Source: Roseococcus thiosulfatophilus
GTDB lineage: Bacteria > Pseudomonadota > Alphaproteobacteria > Acetobacterales > Acetobacteraceae
DNA: 64,000 nt
Reading direction: 5' to 3'
Assembly (NCBI RefSeq): GCF_017311575.1
Contig: NZ_JAFFQY010000002.1
Span: 107,996-171,995, forward strand
Below the pieces are notes generated by a model. That model saw only the letters and a list, made by a program, of their open reading frames with translations. It ran no database searches and was not told the origin of the DNA. The position numbers were made by a program, and so were the translations under genes. Positions within the stretch are counted from its first letter, which is position 1; the number at the start of each line of letters is the position of its first letter. This document shows positions 34,876-44,252 of this stretch, one piece after another.

Positions 34876-37257
34876 ATGACGCCAGCCCCACACCCGCCCC
34901 TGCCGCTTCAGCATCTGCGCGTCCTGGAGGCGGGCGGCGGCGTCGCCCTGGCCTATGCCGGCAAGCTCTTCGCCGATTTCGGCGCGACCGTGGTGAAGCT
35001 GGAACCCCCTGGCGGCGACCCGCTGCGCGCCATGCCCCCTTGCGTCGAGACCGGGCAGGGGCCGCAATCCGCCCTCTTCGCCTGGCTCAACACCAACAAG
35101 CGCAGCGTGACCCGCCCGCCCGAGGCGGCGGAATTCGATCTGCTGCTGGACTCCCGCCCCGCCACCCAGCGCGGGGCCGAGGCGCCCATCACCCTTCTGC
35201 TCTCCTGGTTCGGCGAAAGCGGTCCCTATGCCGGCTTCGCCGCCACCGACGTGACGTGCCGGGCGCTCGCGGGCGTGCTGGCCGGCACCGGCCCGGCCGA
35301 GGGGCCGCCCGCCATGCTGGGCGGCATCGCGGGCGAGGTCTTCGCGGGCATCGCCACCTTCAACGCGGCGGCCGCGGCGCTCTTCGCGGGCCAGCCGCGG
35401 CGGCTGGAGGTCAGCATCCATGAGGCCAATGTGGCCATCGCCGAATACCAGGCCACGCAGGGCCTGACCCACCCGGAGGTGGACCGCCGCCACGGCGTGA
35501 ACCGCTTCGCGCCCACCAGCCCTCTGGGCGTCTATCCGTGCCGCGAGGGCTGGCTTGGCATCACCATCGTGACCCCCGCGCAGTTCCGCGCCTTCTGCGA
35601 GATGATCGGCGCGCCGGAACTGGGCCGCGACCCGCGCTTCATCATCGGCCTCGACCGCCTGCGCCATGCGGATGAGCTGGAGGCGCTCTTCGCCCCCCGC
35701 CTGCGCGAGCGCACGGCCGATGAGTGGTTCGAGGAGGCGCTGGCGCGCCGGCTGCCCTTCGCCATCGTGCCCGGCATCGCGGAGCTTCTCCGCATGCCGG
35801 TCCACCGCGCGCGTGACGCCTTCGCCACCGTGCGTCTGGGCGAGGCCGCCTTCGAGGGGCCGACGCTGCCCCAGCGCCTGACGCGCACCCCGCCGCTCAC
35901 GGAAGGCCGCGCGCCGCTGCCGGGCGAGCATGACGGGTTGCCCCTGCCCCCGCGCGCCGCGCCGGTCGCGACCCCGGCCGTCACCGGCAACGCTGGCCTG
36001 CCGCTGGCGGGGCTGCGCATCCTGGACCTCAGCATGGGCTGGGCCGGGCCGCTCTGCACGCGCCAGGCGGCCGATCTGGGCGCCGAGGTGGTGAAGGTCG
36101 AGGCGGTGCAATACCCCGACTGGTGGCGCGGCGTGGACCCGCGCGACGCCTTCTTCGCCGCCCGCGACTACGAAAAGGACCTGCGCTTCTGCGTGCTGAA
36201 CCGCAACAAGCGGGGCATCACGCTGGACCTCGCCTCGGCCGAGGGGGCAGCGCTGCTGAAGCGCCTGGTGCGCGGGGTGGATGCGGTGGTGGAGAACTAT
36301 GCGCGCGAGGTGCTGCCCAAGCTCGGCCTCGACTATCCGGTGCTGGCGCGGGAGCGGCCGGACCTGGTCATGGTCTCCATGCCGGCCTTTGGCGGCAGCG
36401 GGCCCTGGCGCGATGCGCGCGCCTATGGCTCCACGCTGGAACATGCCTCGGGCCTGCCCAGCGTCTCGGGCGAGGCGCATTGGCCACCCACCACCAACCA
36501 GCTGGCCTATGGCGACCCGGTGGGCGGGGTGAACGCGGCGGCGGCGCTGCTGGTGGCGCTGCTGCACCGCCAGCGCACGGGCGAGGGCCAGCATGTGGAC
36601 CTGGCGCAGGTGGAGTGCATGTTCCCCCTCGTCGCACCCTGGATCGTGGCGCAATCCGCCACCGGCGCGGCCGGTCCGCGGCTGGGCAACCGCCACCCGG
36701 TCTTCGTGCCGCATGGCGCCTTTCCCTGCACGCGCGAGGGCTGGATCGCGGTGGCGGTGACCGATGACGCGGCCTGGCGGGGGCTGTGCCGCGCCATGGG
36801 CCGCGCGGACCTGGCCGCCGACGCGACGCTCGCCACCGCCGAGGGGCGCCGCGCGCGCGAGGCGGAGCTGGAAGCCGCGCTGGCCGCCTGGACCGCCGCG
36901 CGCGAGGCGGACGCCGCCATGGCGGCGCTCCAGGCCGAGGGCGTGGCGTCGGGCGTGGTGCGCTGGCCCACCGCCCTCTATGACGACCCGCATCTCCGCG
37001 CGCGCGGCTTCTGGCAGGCGGCGGACCGGGCCTGGCTCGGGCCGCACCGCCAGCCCTCGGCCCCCTTCCGCGAGGCCGGCGCCGCGCCGCTCTCCGTGCG
37101 CCACCCCGCGCCGACGCTGGGGGAGCACAATGGGGCGGTGCTGGGGGAAATGCTGGGCCTCGGCACAGGGGAACTCGCGCGGCTGGAGGCATCGCGGGTG
37201 ATCGGCACGGAGGCCATCCCGACCTCGGCCCGGCGGCCGCGCGCGGGCGCGGCGTGA
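34876..37257 (+). CDS. Double-domain CaiB/BaiF (class III) CoA-transferase
   Basis: 793 residues, about twice the usual CoA-transferase length, because two CaiB/BaiF domains are joined. The first (about 10-360) starts LRVLEAGGGVALAYAGKLFA and has VVKLEPPGGDPLR; its middle is shortened. The second (about 375-775) starts LAGLRILDLSMGWAGPLCTR with GAEVVKVE, NRNKRGITLDL, the catalytic-region ENYAREVLPKLGLDY and HPVQD-like RHPVFVPHGAFPC. AGGAGGAACGCGCC precedes the ATG. It should activate a carboxylic acid by CoA transfer for the adjacent carboxylase pathway. The first domain seems degenerate. Confidence 0.9.
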   Translation: MTPAPHPPLPLQHLRVLEAGGGVALAYAGKLFADFGATVVKLEPPGGDPLRAMPPCVETGQGPQSALFAWLNTNKRSVTRPPEAAEFDLLLDSRPATQRGAEAPITLLLSWFGESGPYAGFAATDVTCRALAGVLAGTGPAEGPPAMLGGIAGEVFAGIATFNAAAAALFAGQPRRLEVSIHEANVAIAEYQATQGLTHPEVDRRHGVNRFAPTSPLGVYPCREGWLGITIVTPAQFRAFCEMIGAPELGRDPRFIIGLDRLRHADELEALFAPRLRERTADEWFEEALARRLPFAIVPGIAELLRMPVHRARDAFATVRLGEAAFEGPTLPQRLTRTPPLTEGRAPLPGEHDGLPLPPRAAPVATPAVTGNAGLPLAGLRILDLSMGWAGPLCTRQAADLGAEVVKVEAVQYPDWWRGVDPRDAFFAARDYEKDLRFCVLNRNKRGITLDLASAEGAALLKRLVRGVDAVVENYAREVLPKLGLDYPVLARERPDLVMVSMPAFGGSGPWRDARAYGSTLEHASGLPSVSGEAHWPPTTNQLAYGDPVGGVNAAAALLVALLHRQRTGEGQHVDLAQVECMFPLVAPWIVAQSATGAAGPRLGNRHPVFVPHGAFPCTREGWIAVAVTDDAAWRGLCRAMGRADLAADATLATAEGRRAREAELEAALAAWTAAREADAAMAALQAEGVASGVVRWPTALYDDPHLRARGFWQAADRAWLGPHRQPSAPFREAGAAPLSVRHPAPTLGEHNGAVLGEMLGLGTGELARLEASRVIGTEAIPTSARRPRAGAA

Positions 37258-37264
37258 TCCCGTC

Positions 37265-38251
37265 TCAGCCGGCGCGCGCCGCTTCGGCGGGGCCGGCCAG
37301 GTGCCAGCACACCACCCAGGCATAGAGGCCCGCGCGCTTCAGCGCGCCCTGGCGGTAGAGGCCGCAGCGCCGCAGGGCGGCCAGCTTGCCGAGGAAGCCG
37401 GCACGCGGCAGCGCCGACAGGTCATGCAGCAGGCTCCGCGCCTCGGGCGTAAGGTCTGGGTGGCGCAGGAGGGCCTCCACATGCGCCAGGAAGCGCCGGG
37501 TGAAGATGGCGGGCCCCCGGCGCGCCGCCCGCAGCGCCCGGGACATGCCGCCGGCCGCGGCGCCCACGGCATTGGCGCGGTGCTGCCGGTACAGGATCAC
37601 GGGATGGTGGTCCACGATGACGCGGCCGCCCACCGCCGTGGTGACGAGGTAGGCCCACCAGTCGTGCAGGGTGATGGCGGGCGGGGGCGTCGCCAGCATC
37701 GCCTGACGCGCCGCCTCGTTGAGGACGACCGTGCAACCGGTCGCGATGTTCTGCACCAGCGCGTTGCGGAGCGAGGCCGGGCGCGGGAAGGCGGGTGAGA
37801 GGCCCCGCTCCACCAGCCCGCCATCCACCAGGCGCTGCCGGGCGCAGTAGAGCGCGGGCCGATCCTCCGCCTCCCCCGCCAAGGCCTGGCTGGCACGGAG
37901 GAGCTTGTCCGGAAGCCAGACATCGTCCTGGTCGCAGAAGGCGTAGCGCCGCCCAGGCGGCGCTTGGGCCAGCAGCGCGAGGAAGTTGCCGAGCGCCCCG
38001 AGCCGCGCCGGCCCATCGGGCAGGCGTACCACCTGGCCGGGGCGGCAGCTTGCCGCGAAGCCGTCCAGGATGGAGGACGTGCGGTCGGTGGAGAGGTCGT
38101 CGCGAACGACGAGCACCCAGTCCTCGTCGCGCTGTTCGCGCAGGCTGCGCAGCTGTTCCGCCAGGTAGGCTTCGCCATTGAAGGTGGCGAGCAGCACGAC
38201 CGTGCCGGGCAGCTGGACGGGTGCCGCCGCCCCATCGCCGCCCTTCGCCAT
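37265..38251 (-). CDS. Family 2 glycosyltransferase (rhamnosyltransferase-like)
   Basis: 328 residues from the ATG at 38251; a GTG at 38275 would add eight. GT-A fold with VVLLATFNGEAYLAEQLRSL at the start, VVRDDLSTDRTSSIL (first Asp pair), and the FCDQDDVWLPDKL metal-binding motif that is typical of rhamnosyl- and related transferases. The C-terminus is basic with aromatic residues. It is divergent from the large multidomain glycan gene and probably acts in the same surface polysaccharide pathway. Confidence 0.9.
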   Translation of the reverse strand: MAKGGDGAAAPVQLPGTVVLLATFNGEAYLAEQLRSLREQRDEDWVLVVRDDLSTDRTSSILDGFAASCRPGQVVRLPDGPARLGALGNFLALLAQAPPGRRYAFCDQDDVWLPDKLLRASQALAGEAEDRPALYCARQRLVDGGLVERGLSPAFPRPASLRNALVQNIATGCTVVLNEAARQAMLATPPPAITLHDWWAYLVTTAVGGRVIVDHHPVILYRQHRANAVGAAAGGMSRALRAARRGPAIFTRRFLAHVEALLRHPDLTPEARSLLHDLSALPRAGFLGKLAALRRCGLYRQGALKRAGLYAWVVCWHLAGPAEAARAG

Positions 38252-38419
38252 CGCTGCCGATCTGTCCACTCGCACCAGGCCCCTGCGCCGCGAAACCCTT
38301 CCCGTAACAGACGCGGCAGGGATCCGGTAGCGTGGCGCGGCAGCCGGCAGGCTGGAAAGGGGTTATGGAAAGGAGTAGTATCGAACCTTTGTTGCCGGGC
38401 CAGAGCCTTTCGAGGAACA

Positions 38420-41400
38420 ATGACTTCTTCAGACAGTATCACGCCGACTTCGAACACAATATCGGCGTATGATGGACTTTCCGAAATTGATCGGATCGCC
38501 CCAGGCTCGGCCTCCGCAATCTTCCGGCAGCCCGCGCGGCAGGGCGCGATCAGCGCGTGGTGGGGCCATGTGCCCTTCGCGCAATGGCTGATGCATGTGG
38601 CGCGGCCCCGCCGTGTGGTGGAGCTCGGCACGCACAATGGCGTGTCCTACGCCGCCTTCTGTTCCTCGGTGCAGGTGGAACAGCTCGACTGCCGCTGCAC
38701 CGCCGTGGACACCTGGGAGGGCGACCACCAGGCCGGCCGCTATGACAGCCGCGTCTTCGATGAGCTGCGTGCCTGGCACGACCCTGCCTATTCCGGCTTC
38801 TCGACCTTGATGCGCTGCACCTTCGACGAGGCCGCGCCCAGGGTCGAGGATGGCAGCGTGGACCTGCTCCACATCGATGGCCTGCACACCTATGAGGCGG
38901 TGCGCCACGACCTGGAGACCTGGCTGCCCAAGATGTCGCGGCGCGGCATCGTGCTGCTGCACGACACGGAGGTGCGACACGGCGATTTCGGCGTCTGGCG
39001 CCTGTGGGAGGAAGTGAAGGACCGCTACCCCTCCTTCGGTTTCCGCCACAGCCACGGGCTTGGCGTGCTCGCCGTCGGCGCCGAGGCCGCGCCCGCGATC
39101 CTGGCCCTGTGCGCGACGCGCGAGCCCGAGCGGATCGCGCGGGTGGAGGCGTTGTTCGCCATGATCGGCCGCCGCTGGTCGGCCGAGGGCGAACTGGTCT
39201 TCGAGTGGGCAAGGTCCGCGGAGCTGCGCGAGGCGGCCCGGCAGGCCGAGACCCGCGAGGCCGCGGCGGTGGCCGGGATGGATGCCACGATGGGCAGCAC
39301 CACCTGGCGCGCCACCCGGCCGCTGCGCGCCGTCTTGGCCCGCGCGCCGTGGCTCCGCGCGGCGATCCGGTCGCCGCTGCGCTCCGCCGCGCGGCTGGCC
39401 CGCCACGCCCGGCGGCTGGCGCAGCAGCGGAGGATCGGCGCGCGCCTCGTGCAAAGCGGCCTGTTCGACCCGGCGTACTACCTGGCCGCCAACCCCGATG
39501 TGGAGGCGGCCGGCATCGACCCGCTCTCCCACTTCCTCTCCACCGGCTGGCGTGAGCGCCGGGACCCCTCGCCGGGCTTTTCCGTGCGAGGCTACCTCGC
39601 GCGGTACGAGGATGTGCGGGAGTCGGGCATGAACCCGCTGCTGCACTACCTGCTGCACGGGCGCCGCGAAGGCCGCCTCGCGGTGAGTGGCAGCGGTGAG
39701 CTCGTGCATTTCCCGCGGCGCCAGACCAAGGCCGGCAAGGTCCTGGATCTTCTCGGCGCCATGGCCAGGGATCCGGGCCTCATGGTCAGCATCGCGCGCA
39801 AGAGCCGACAGATCGGCCTGCGCCGCGCCGCGGCCCTGGCCTGGGCGGCGGCCGTGCCGCCGGACCCCGTGCCGCCCGACGCCACACGCGCGCCGGAGGG
39901 CCCCGAGGATGAGCTGATCGAAGCCTTCGGGATCGTGCCCTACTGCATCAACCCGCATCTGCAGCAGGATCCGGCGGTGCCGCCGCTGCGCCTGGCCGTG
40001 CACCTGCACCTCTACTACGAGGAGATGACCGAGCGGTGCATCGGCTACCTCCGCAACATCCCCGCCCGTTTCGACCTCTTCGTCTCCGTGCCCGAGGGGC
40101 GGGACACCGGGGCGCTGTCGCAACGGCTGGCCGAGGCGCTGCCGGAAGCGGGCGAGGTGGTGGTGGAAGCGGTGCCCAACCGCGGCCGTGACATCGCGCC
40201 CCTCATCGTGCAGTTCGGCCCGCGCCTGCTGCGCTACGACGCGGTGGCGCATTTCCACACCAAGAAGAGCCCGCACCGGACATCCTACGCGACCTGGTTC
40301 GAGCGGATCATGGACACGCTCTGCGGCTCGCGCAGCGGGGTCACGCAGATCCTCGACCTGCTCGCGCGGGATGCCAAGACGGTCTACCCGGCCGGCAACA
40401 AGACCCCCGTGGCCGACAACGGCTGGAGCGGGAACCAGGCCATGGCGGCGGAGCTTCTCGCGGCGCAGGGGCTGGAGGGCATCGAGGACCTGCCGCGGGT
40501 CGAGTTCCCGCAGGGCTCCATGTTCTGGGCCCGTGCCGCGAGCCTGTCGCGGCTGCTCAGCCTGAAGCTGCGCTTCGAGGATTTCCCGGAGGAACCGATC
40601 CCGCCCGACGGCACGCTGGCGCATGCGTTGGAACGCCTCATCCTGGTGCTGGGGCGGTCGGAGCCCGGGCGCAACTATCGCCTCGAAGCCCCTGGGCTGA
40701 GCCGCGAGGGCGGCCCGCTGTTCGAGGCGCAGCACGATTTCTCGGGCGAGATCGTGCACGACACGGTCAAGGTGCTGGCCTACTATCTGCCGCAATTCCA
40801 CCCGACGCCCGAGAACAGCGCCTGGCACGGCGAGGGCTTCACCGAGTGGTACAAGGTCCGTGGCGCCTATCCACTGTTCCAGGGACATTACCAGCAACAC
40901 GTCCCGCACCCCGACCTCGGCTACTACCACCTCGATTCCCCGGCGCAGCTCCAGCGCCAGGCCGAGATGATGCGCAAGGCCGGCGTGCACGGGATGATCT
41001 TCTACCACTATTGGTTCTCGGGCCGGCTGATCCTGGAGAAGCCGGCGGAGATGCTGCTCGGCGCGCCCGAGGTGGCGATGCCGTTCTGCTTCTGCTGGGC
41101 GAACGAGAACTGGACGCGCCGCTGGGATGGCAACGAGCAGGAGATCCTGCTGGGCCAGAACTACTCGCCGGAGGATGCCGCGGCCTTCATCCGCCACCTC
41201 ATCCCCTTCTTCCGGGACGGGCGCTACATCAAGGTGGACGGCCGGCCGCTGCTGTTCGTCTACCGCCCCTCCTCCATCCCGGCCGGGCAGGATTATGTCG
41301 GCATCTGGCGGCGCGAATGCGAGGCGGCGGGCCTGCGCGCGCCCTATGTCGTCGCGGTGCTGACCCGTGGCGCCGCCTCGCCCGCGGATCACGGGATGGA

Positions 41401-43129
41401 TGCGGGCGCCGAGCGGGTGCTGCATGACTGGCTGGGCGCCGCCGCGCGCGACATCCGCGGCGCGCTGCGCCCCTACTGGCCGGTGAATGGCAGCGTCCTG
41501 GACTACAGGGACGTCGCAAACCACTACATGCGCCAGACCCTGCCACGGGACGTGCCGCTGTTCCGCTCGCTGGTGCCGGCCTGGGACAACACGGCGCGCT
41601 ATGGCTCCGAGGCGTTCATGCTGCATCACTTCAGCACGGAGGTGATGCAGCGCTGGATGGAACACCTGGTCGGCGACGCGGAACGCCATCTGCCCGTGGA
41701 CCGGCGCTTCGTCATCGTGAACGCCTGGAACGAATGGGCCGAGGGCGCACATCTCGAACCCGACATGCGCTTCGGCTACGGATACCTGAACGCCATCGGG
41801 CGGGCGCTCAGCGGCAGGGCCTTCGGCGCGCTGGACGACATCGCGGTGCCGGCGGGGCTCGTCATCGCGCTGGCCTTCGGCGAGGCCGCGGCGGCACGGC
41901 TGGAGCACGATGCGGAGGCGCGCCGGAAGTTCGTCCGTTGCCTTGGCAATTCCGAAGGGTTGGACGGCGCCCGGCTGCTCGTGGCCGATGAGGGGCTGGC
42001 GGAGGCCTTGCGCGCGGAGGGCCTCACCTGTGAGGACCCGGCGCAGGCCGAGGCCGCCTTCACGCTCCACTTCGCGGACCTCTTCCTCTTCCCCGACCAC
42101 AGCATCGAGCGCCTGCTGCAGATGGCGCTGCGCTTCCCCGGCCACAGCATCTGCGCGAGCCCTGTCAACGACCCCGGCTTCCTGCATGACCCCGCCGCGC
42201 CGGCGGGGCAGATCCCCTTCCCCTATGACGGCCGCACGGGCATGGAGCTGGAACCGGCGGCGCCGGTGCTGGGCTACAAGGTCTGCGCGCAGGCGCCCTG
42301 CTTCCGCATGGGCGAGCGCCATGACGGCGCGGGTGACCGCGTCTCGACCGTGATCCGCTACCACGGGCGGGGCGACCGCCGGCTTCTCGCGAATGCGCTG
42401 CTGAGCCTGCTGGCGCAGGCGGGTTGCCGCGTGCGGCCCTGCATCGGTGTCCAGGACATGCCGGAGGCCGAGAGGGACGCCTTCCTGCGCGAGTTGGACA
42501 GGCTGCCCTGGGCGGAGGCGTGCCGCCCCCTGGTGCGCTTCTTCCACGGCACCCCCGAGCAGCCCGACCGGCGTTCCGAAATGCTGAACGAGATGCTGCG
42601 CGCGGCCGGGCCGGACTATGTCGGCTTCCTGGACTATGACGACGTCCTGTTCCCGCATGCCTACGCGACGCTGCTGGCCCGTCTGCGGCTGACGGGCAAG
42701 AACGCCACCTTTGGCCGCGTCTATTCCACCGCCGTGGACGGCGCGAGCGGCCATATCCTTCGGCGCGAGCGCGTCTACGACCATGGCCGCACCTATGCGG
42801 ACTTCCTCGCCACGAACCACGCGCCGGTGCACAGCTTCCTTCTCGACATGCGCCAGATTGATGCCACGGCGATCGCGTATTTCCCCGAGATGAAGTTCAT
42901 GGAGGACTACTACCTGACCTTGCAGGTCTTTTCGGCCGATGGGGCCGACTGGGAGTCGCTCGCGCAGGACAATTTCGTCGGCGACTACATCTATATGCAG
43001 GGCCAGGATACGAACACGCTCGCGGTCTCGGACGCCGCGAAGCGACGCGAGCAGCTCATGAGCCCCGAGTTCAGCCTGTCGCTGGTGCGGATCACCGAGC
43101 TGCGCGAAAGGCTGGCGAAGCGGCGCTGA
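38420..43129 (+). CDS. Giant multidomain glycan-assembly protein (methyltransferase, RgpF-like, WbsX-like, GT-like)
   Basis: 1569 residues in one uninterrupted frame, ATG at 38420 with GAGGAA upstream. Domains in order: class I SAM methyltransferase (about 40-240; VVELGTHNGVSYAAF, LLHIDGLHTYEAVRHDLE); repeat unit FDPAYYLAANPDVEAAGIDP (about 350-430) found in many capsule proteins; RgpF-like rhamnan-synthesis domain (about 520-760; NRGRDIAPLIVQFG, HFHTKKSPH); WbsX-like glycosyltransferase (about 780-1135; YYLPQFHPTPENSAWHGEGF, EWAEGAHLEPD); and a C-terminal GT2-like region (about 1300-1569; FLDYDDVLFPHAYA). No signal or membrane segment is seen, so it is cytoplasmic. It likely builds and caps an O-antigen or capsule. 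Confidence 0.9.
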   Translation: MTSSDSITPTSNTISAYDGLSEIDRIAPGSASAIFRQPARQGAISAWWGHVPFAQWLMHVARPRRVVELGTHNGVSYAAFCSSVQVEQLDCRCTAVDTWEGDHQAGRYDSRVFDELRAWHDPAYSGFSTLMRCTFDEAAPRVEDGSVDLLHIDGLHTYEAVRHDLETWLPKMSRRGIVLLHDTEVRHGDFGVWRLWEEVKDRYPSFGFRHSHGLGVLAVGAEAAPAILALCATREPERIARVEALFAMIGRRWSAEGELVFEWARSAELREAARQAETREAAAVAGMDATMGSTTWRATRPLRAVLARAPWLRAAIRSPLRSAARLARHARRLAQQRRIGARLVQSGLFDPAYYLAANPDVEAAGIDPLSHFLSTGWRERRDPSPGFSVRGYLARYEDVRESGMNPLLHYLLHGRREGRLAVSGSGELVHFPRRQTKAGKVLDLLGAMARDPGLMVSIARKSRQIGLRRAAALAWAAAVPPDPVPPDATRAPEGPEDELIEAFGIVPYCINPHLQQDPAVPPLRLAVHLHLYYEEMTERCIGYLRNIPARFDLFVSVPEGRDTGALSQRLAEALPEAGEVVVEAVPNRGRDIAPLIVQFGPRLLRYDAVAHFHTKKSPHRTSYATWFERIMDTLCGSRSGVTQILDLLARDAKTVYPAGNKTPVADNGWSGNQAMAAELLAAQGLEGIEDLPRVEFPQGSMFWARAASLSRLLSLKLRFEDFPEEPIPPDGTLAHALERLILVLGRSEPGRNYRLEAPGLSREGGPLFEAQHDFSGEIVHDTVKVLAYYLPQFHPTPENSAWHGEGFTEWYKVRGAYPLFQGHYQQHVPHPDLGYYHLDSPAQLQRQAEMMRKAGVHGMIFYHYWFSGRLILEKPAEMLLGAPEVAMPFCFCWANENWTRRWDGNEQEILLGQNYSPEDAAAFIRHLIPFFRDGRYIKVDGRPLLFVYRPSSIPAGQDYVGIWRRECEAAGLRAPYVVAVLTRGAASPADHGMDAGAERVLHDWLGAAARDIRGALRPYWPVNGSVLDYRDVANHYMRQTLPRDVPLFRSLVPAWDNTARYGSEAFMLHHFSTEVMQRWMEHLVGDAERHLPVDRRFVIVNAWNEWAEGAHLEPDMRFGYGYLNAIGRALSGRAFGALDDIAVPAGLVIALAFGEAAAARLEHDAEARRKFVRCLGNSEGLDGARLLVADEGLAEALRAEGLTCEDPAQAEAAFTLHFADLFLFPDHSIERLLQMALRFPGHSICASPVNDPGFLHDPAAPAGQIPFPYDGRTGMELEPAAPVLGYKVCAQAPCFRMGERHDGAGDRVSTVIRYHGRGDRRLLANALLSLLAQAGCRVRPCIGVQDMPEAERDAFLRELDRLPWAEACRPLVRFFHGTPEQPDRRSEMLNEMLRAAGPDYVGFLDYDDVLFPHAYATLLARLRLTGKNATFGRVYSTAVDGASGHILRRERVYDHGRTYADFLATNHAPVHSFLLDMRQIDATAIAYFPEMKFMEDYYLTLQVFSADGADWESLAQDNFVGDYIYMQGQDTNTLAVSDAAKRREQLMSPEFSLSLVRITELRERLAKRR

Positions 43130-43132
43130 GGC

Positions 43133-43489
43133 CTACCCCTCCCCCGTCGTGCTGCGCGGCACCTCCGCGCTGCCCTCGCGCCGGTCGCGGTAGAGGGCGG
43201 CGCGGGCCAGCAGCATCAGCGTCACCGGCGTGGTCAGCACCATGAAGACCGCGATCAGCACCTCATGCAGCACGGGGCGCGACTGCAGCACGGTGAAGAA
43301 CAGCATCGAGGCCAGCAGGATGCTGCCGATGCCAAGCGTGGTGCCGAGCGTGGGCGCATGGATGCGCTCATAGAAGTTCCGCAGCCTGAGCAGGCCGATG
43401 GCACCCACCAGCCCCAGCCCCGCCCCCAGCAGCAGCAGCAGCGAGACGAGGATGGCGGCCCAGGCGGGCAGGCTTTCGGCATGGGTCAT
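43133..43489 (-). CDS. mrpG: Mrp antiporter subunit G
   Basis: 118 residues with three membrane helices and the MnhG/PhaG signature GLLRLRNFYERIHAPTLGTTLGIG. It is the last gene of the mrp operon and overlaps mrpF by four bases (ATGA). It converges with the giant glycan gene with three bases between the stops. Confidence 0.95.
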   Translation of the reverse strand: MTHAESLPAWAAILVSLLLLLGAGLGLVGAIGLLRLRNFYERIHAPTLGTTLGIGSILLASMLFFTVLQSRPVLHEVLIAVFMVLTTPVTLMLLARAALYRDRREGSAEVPRSTTGEG

Positions 43490-43767
43490 TCGATCACCTC
43501 GCCGCGCATGAGGAACTTCGACAGGGCGGCGGTGGCCACGAAGCCCAGCAGGGCGATGACCAGCGCCGCCTCGAAATACACCACGCTGCCGGTGCGGATG
43601 CCGAAGACCAGCAGCAGCATGGCGGCCAGCACGTAGAAGGTGTCCAGCGCCAGCACGCGGTCCTGCGCGCGGGGCCCGACGGCCACGCGCCAGACCGCGC
43701 AGCCCATGGCCAGCGCCAGCATCACCTGCGCGAGGAACACCGACCAGGAGAGGATCATCGCCGTCAT
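43486..43767 (-). CDS. mrpF: Mrp antiporter subunit F
   Basis: 93 residues from the ATG at 43767, overlapping the mrpE stop by four bases. Three helices with the MnhF signature RVAVGPRAQDRVLALDTFYV and FEAALVIALLGFVATAALSK. A longer frame starting at 43821 lacks a ribosome site and overlaps mrpE. Confidence 0.94.
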   Translation of the reverse strand: MTAMILSWSVFLAQVMLALAMGCAVWRVAVGPRAQDRVLALDTFYVLAAMLLLVFGIRTGSVVYFEAALVIALLGFVATAALSKFLMRGEVIE

Positions 43768-44252
43768 TCGAAGATCTCCATCAGCCGGGCCTCGTAGCGG
43801 TCCTTGATGATGCGCACCCATTCCGCCTCGTCGATGAGGTCGAGGACGTGCAGCAGCATGATGCCGCGGGCGGAATCATACTCGGCCCAGACGGTGCCGG
43901 GCGTGGCGGTCAGGATGCAGGCCAGCGCGGCCAGGCCCGCGGGGCTGCGCATGTCGAGCGGGATGCGCACGAAGCCCGAGCTGCGGCCCCGCGTGCGCGG
44001 CGCCAGGATGAGGCGCGCGACCGCGTTGTTGGAGCGGAAGACCTCCACCAGCACCACCCAGGCCAGGCGGAGCGCGGCCAGCGGCCGGCGCAGCCGGGTG
44101 CGGGGCGGGTCCAGCACGGCCAGGAGCCAGCCGCCCACCAGCGCCAGGGCGGCGCCCAGCAGCAGCGCGCCCGGCCCCATGCTGCCCACCAGCAGCAGCC
44201 ACAGCAGCAGAAGCGCGGCCGAGACCCAGGGGAAGGGCAGCACGCGCCTCAT
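43764..44252 (-). CDS. mrpE: Mrp antiporter subunit E
   Basis: 162 residues from the ATG at 44252, overlapping the mrpD stop by four bases. Two N-terminal helices followed by a cytoplasmic domain with the MnhE-type motifs LVEVFRSNNAVARLIL, LAALACILTATPGTVWAEYD and LHVLDLIDEAEWVRII. Confidence 0.94.
   Translation of the reverse strand: MRRVLPFPWVSAALLLLWLLLVGSMGPGALLLGAALALVGGWLLAVLDPPRTRLRRPLAALRLAWVVLVEVFRSNNAVARLILAPRTRGRSSGFVRIPLDMRSPAGLAALACILTATPGTVWAEYDSARGIMLLHVLDLIDEAEWVRIIKDRYEARLMEIFE

Noticed and set aside
38429..42832. A very long open frame (about 1467 codons) antisense to the giant glycan gene
   Set aside because: It mirrors the coding frame of the plus-strand gene; its translation is rich in Arg, Gly, His and Ala and shows no domain, as is usual for antisense frames in ~70% GC DNA.
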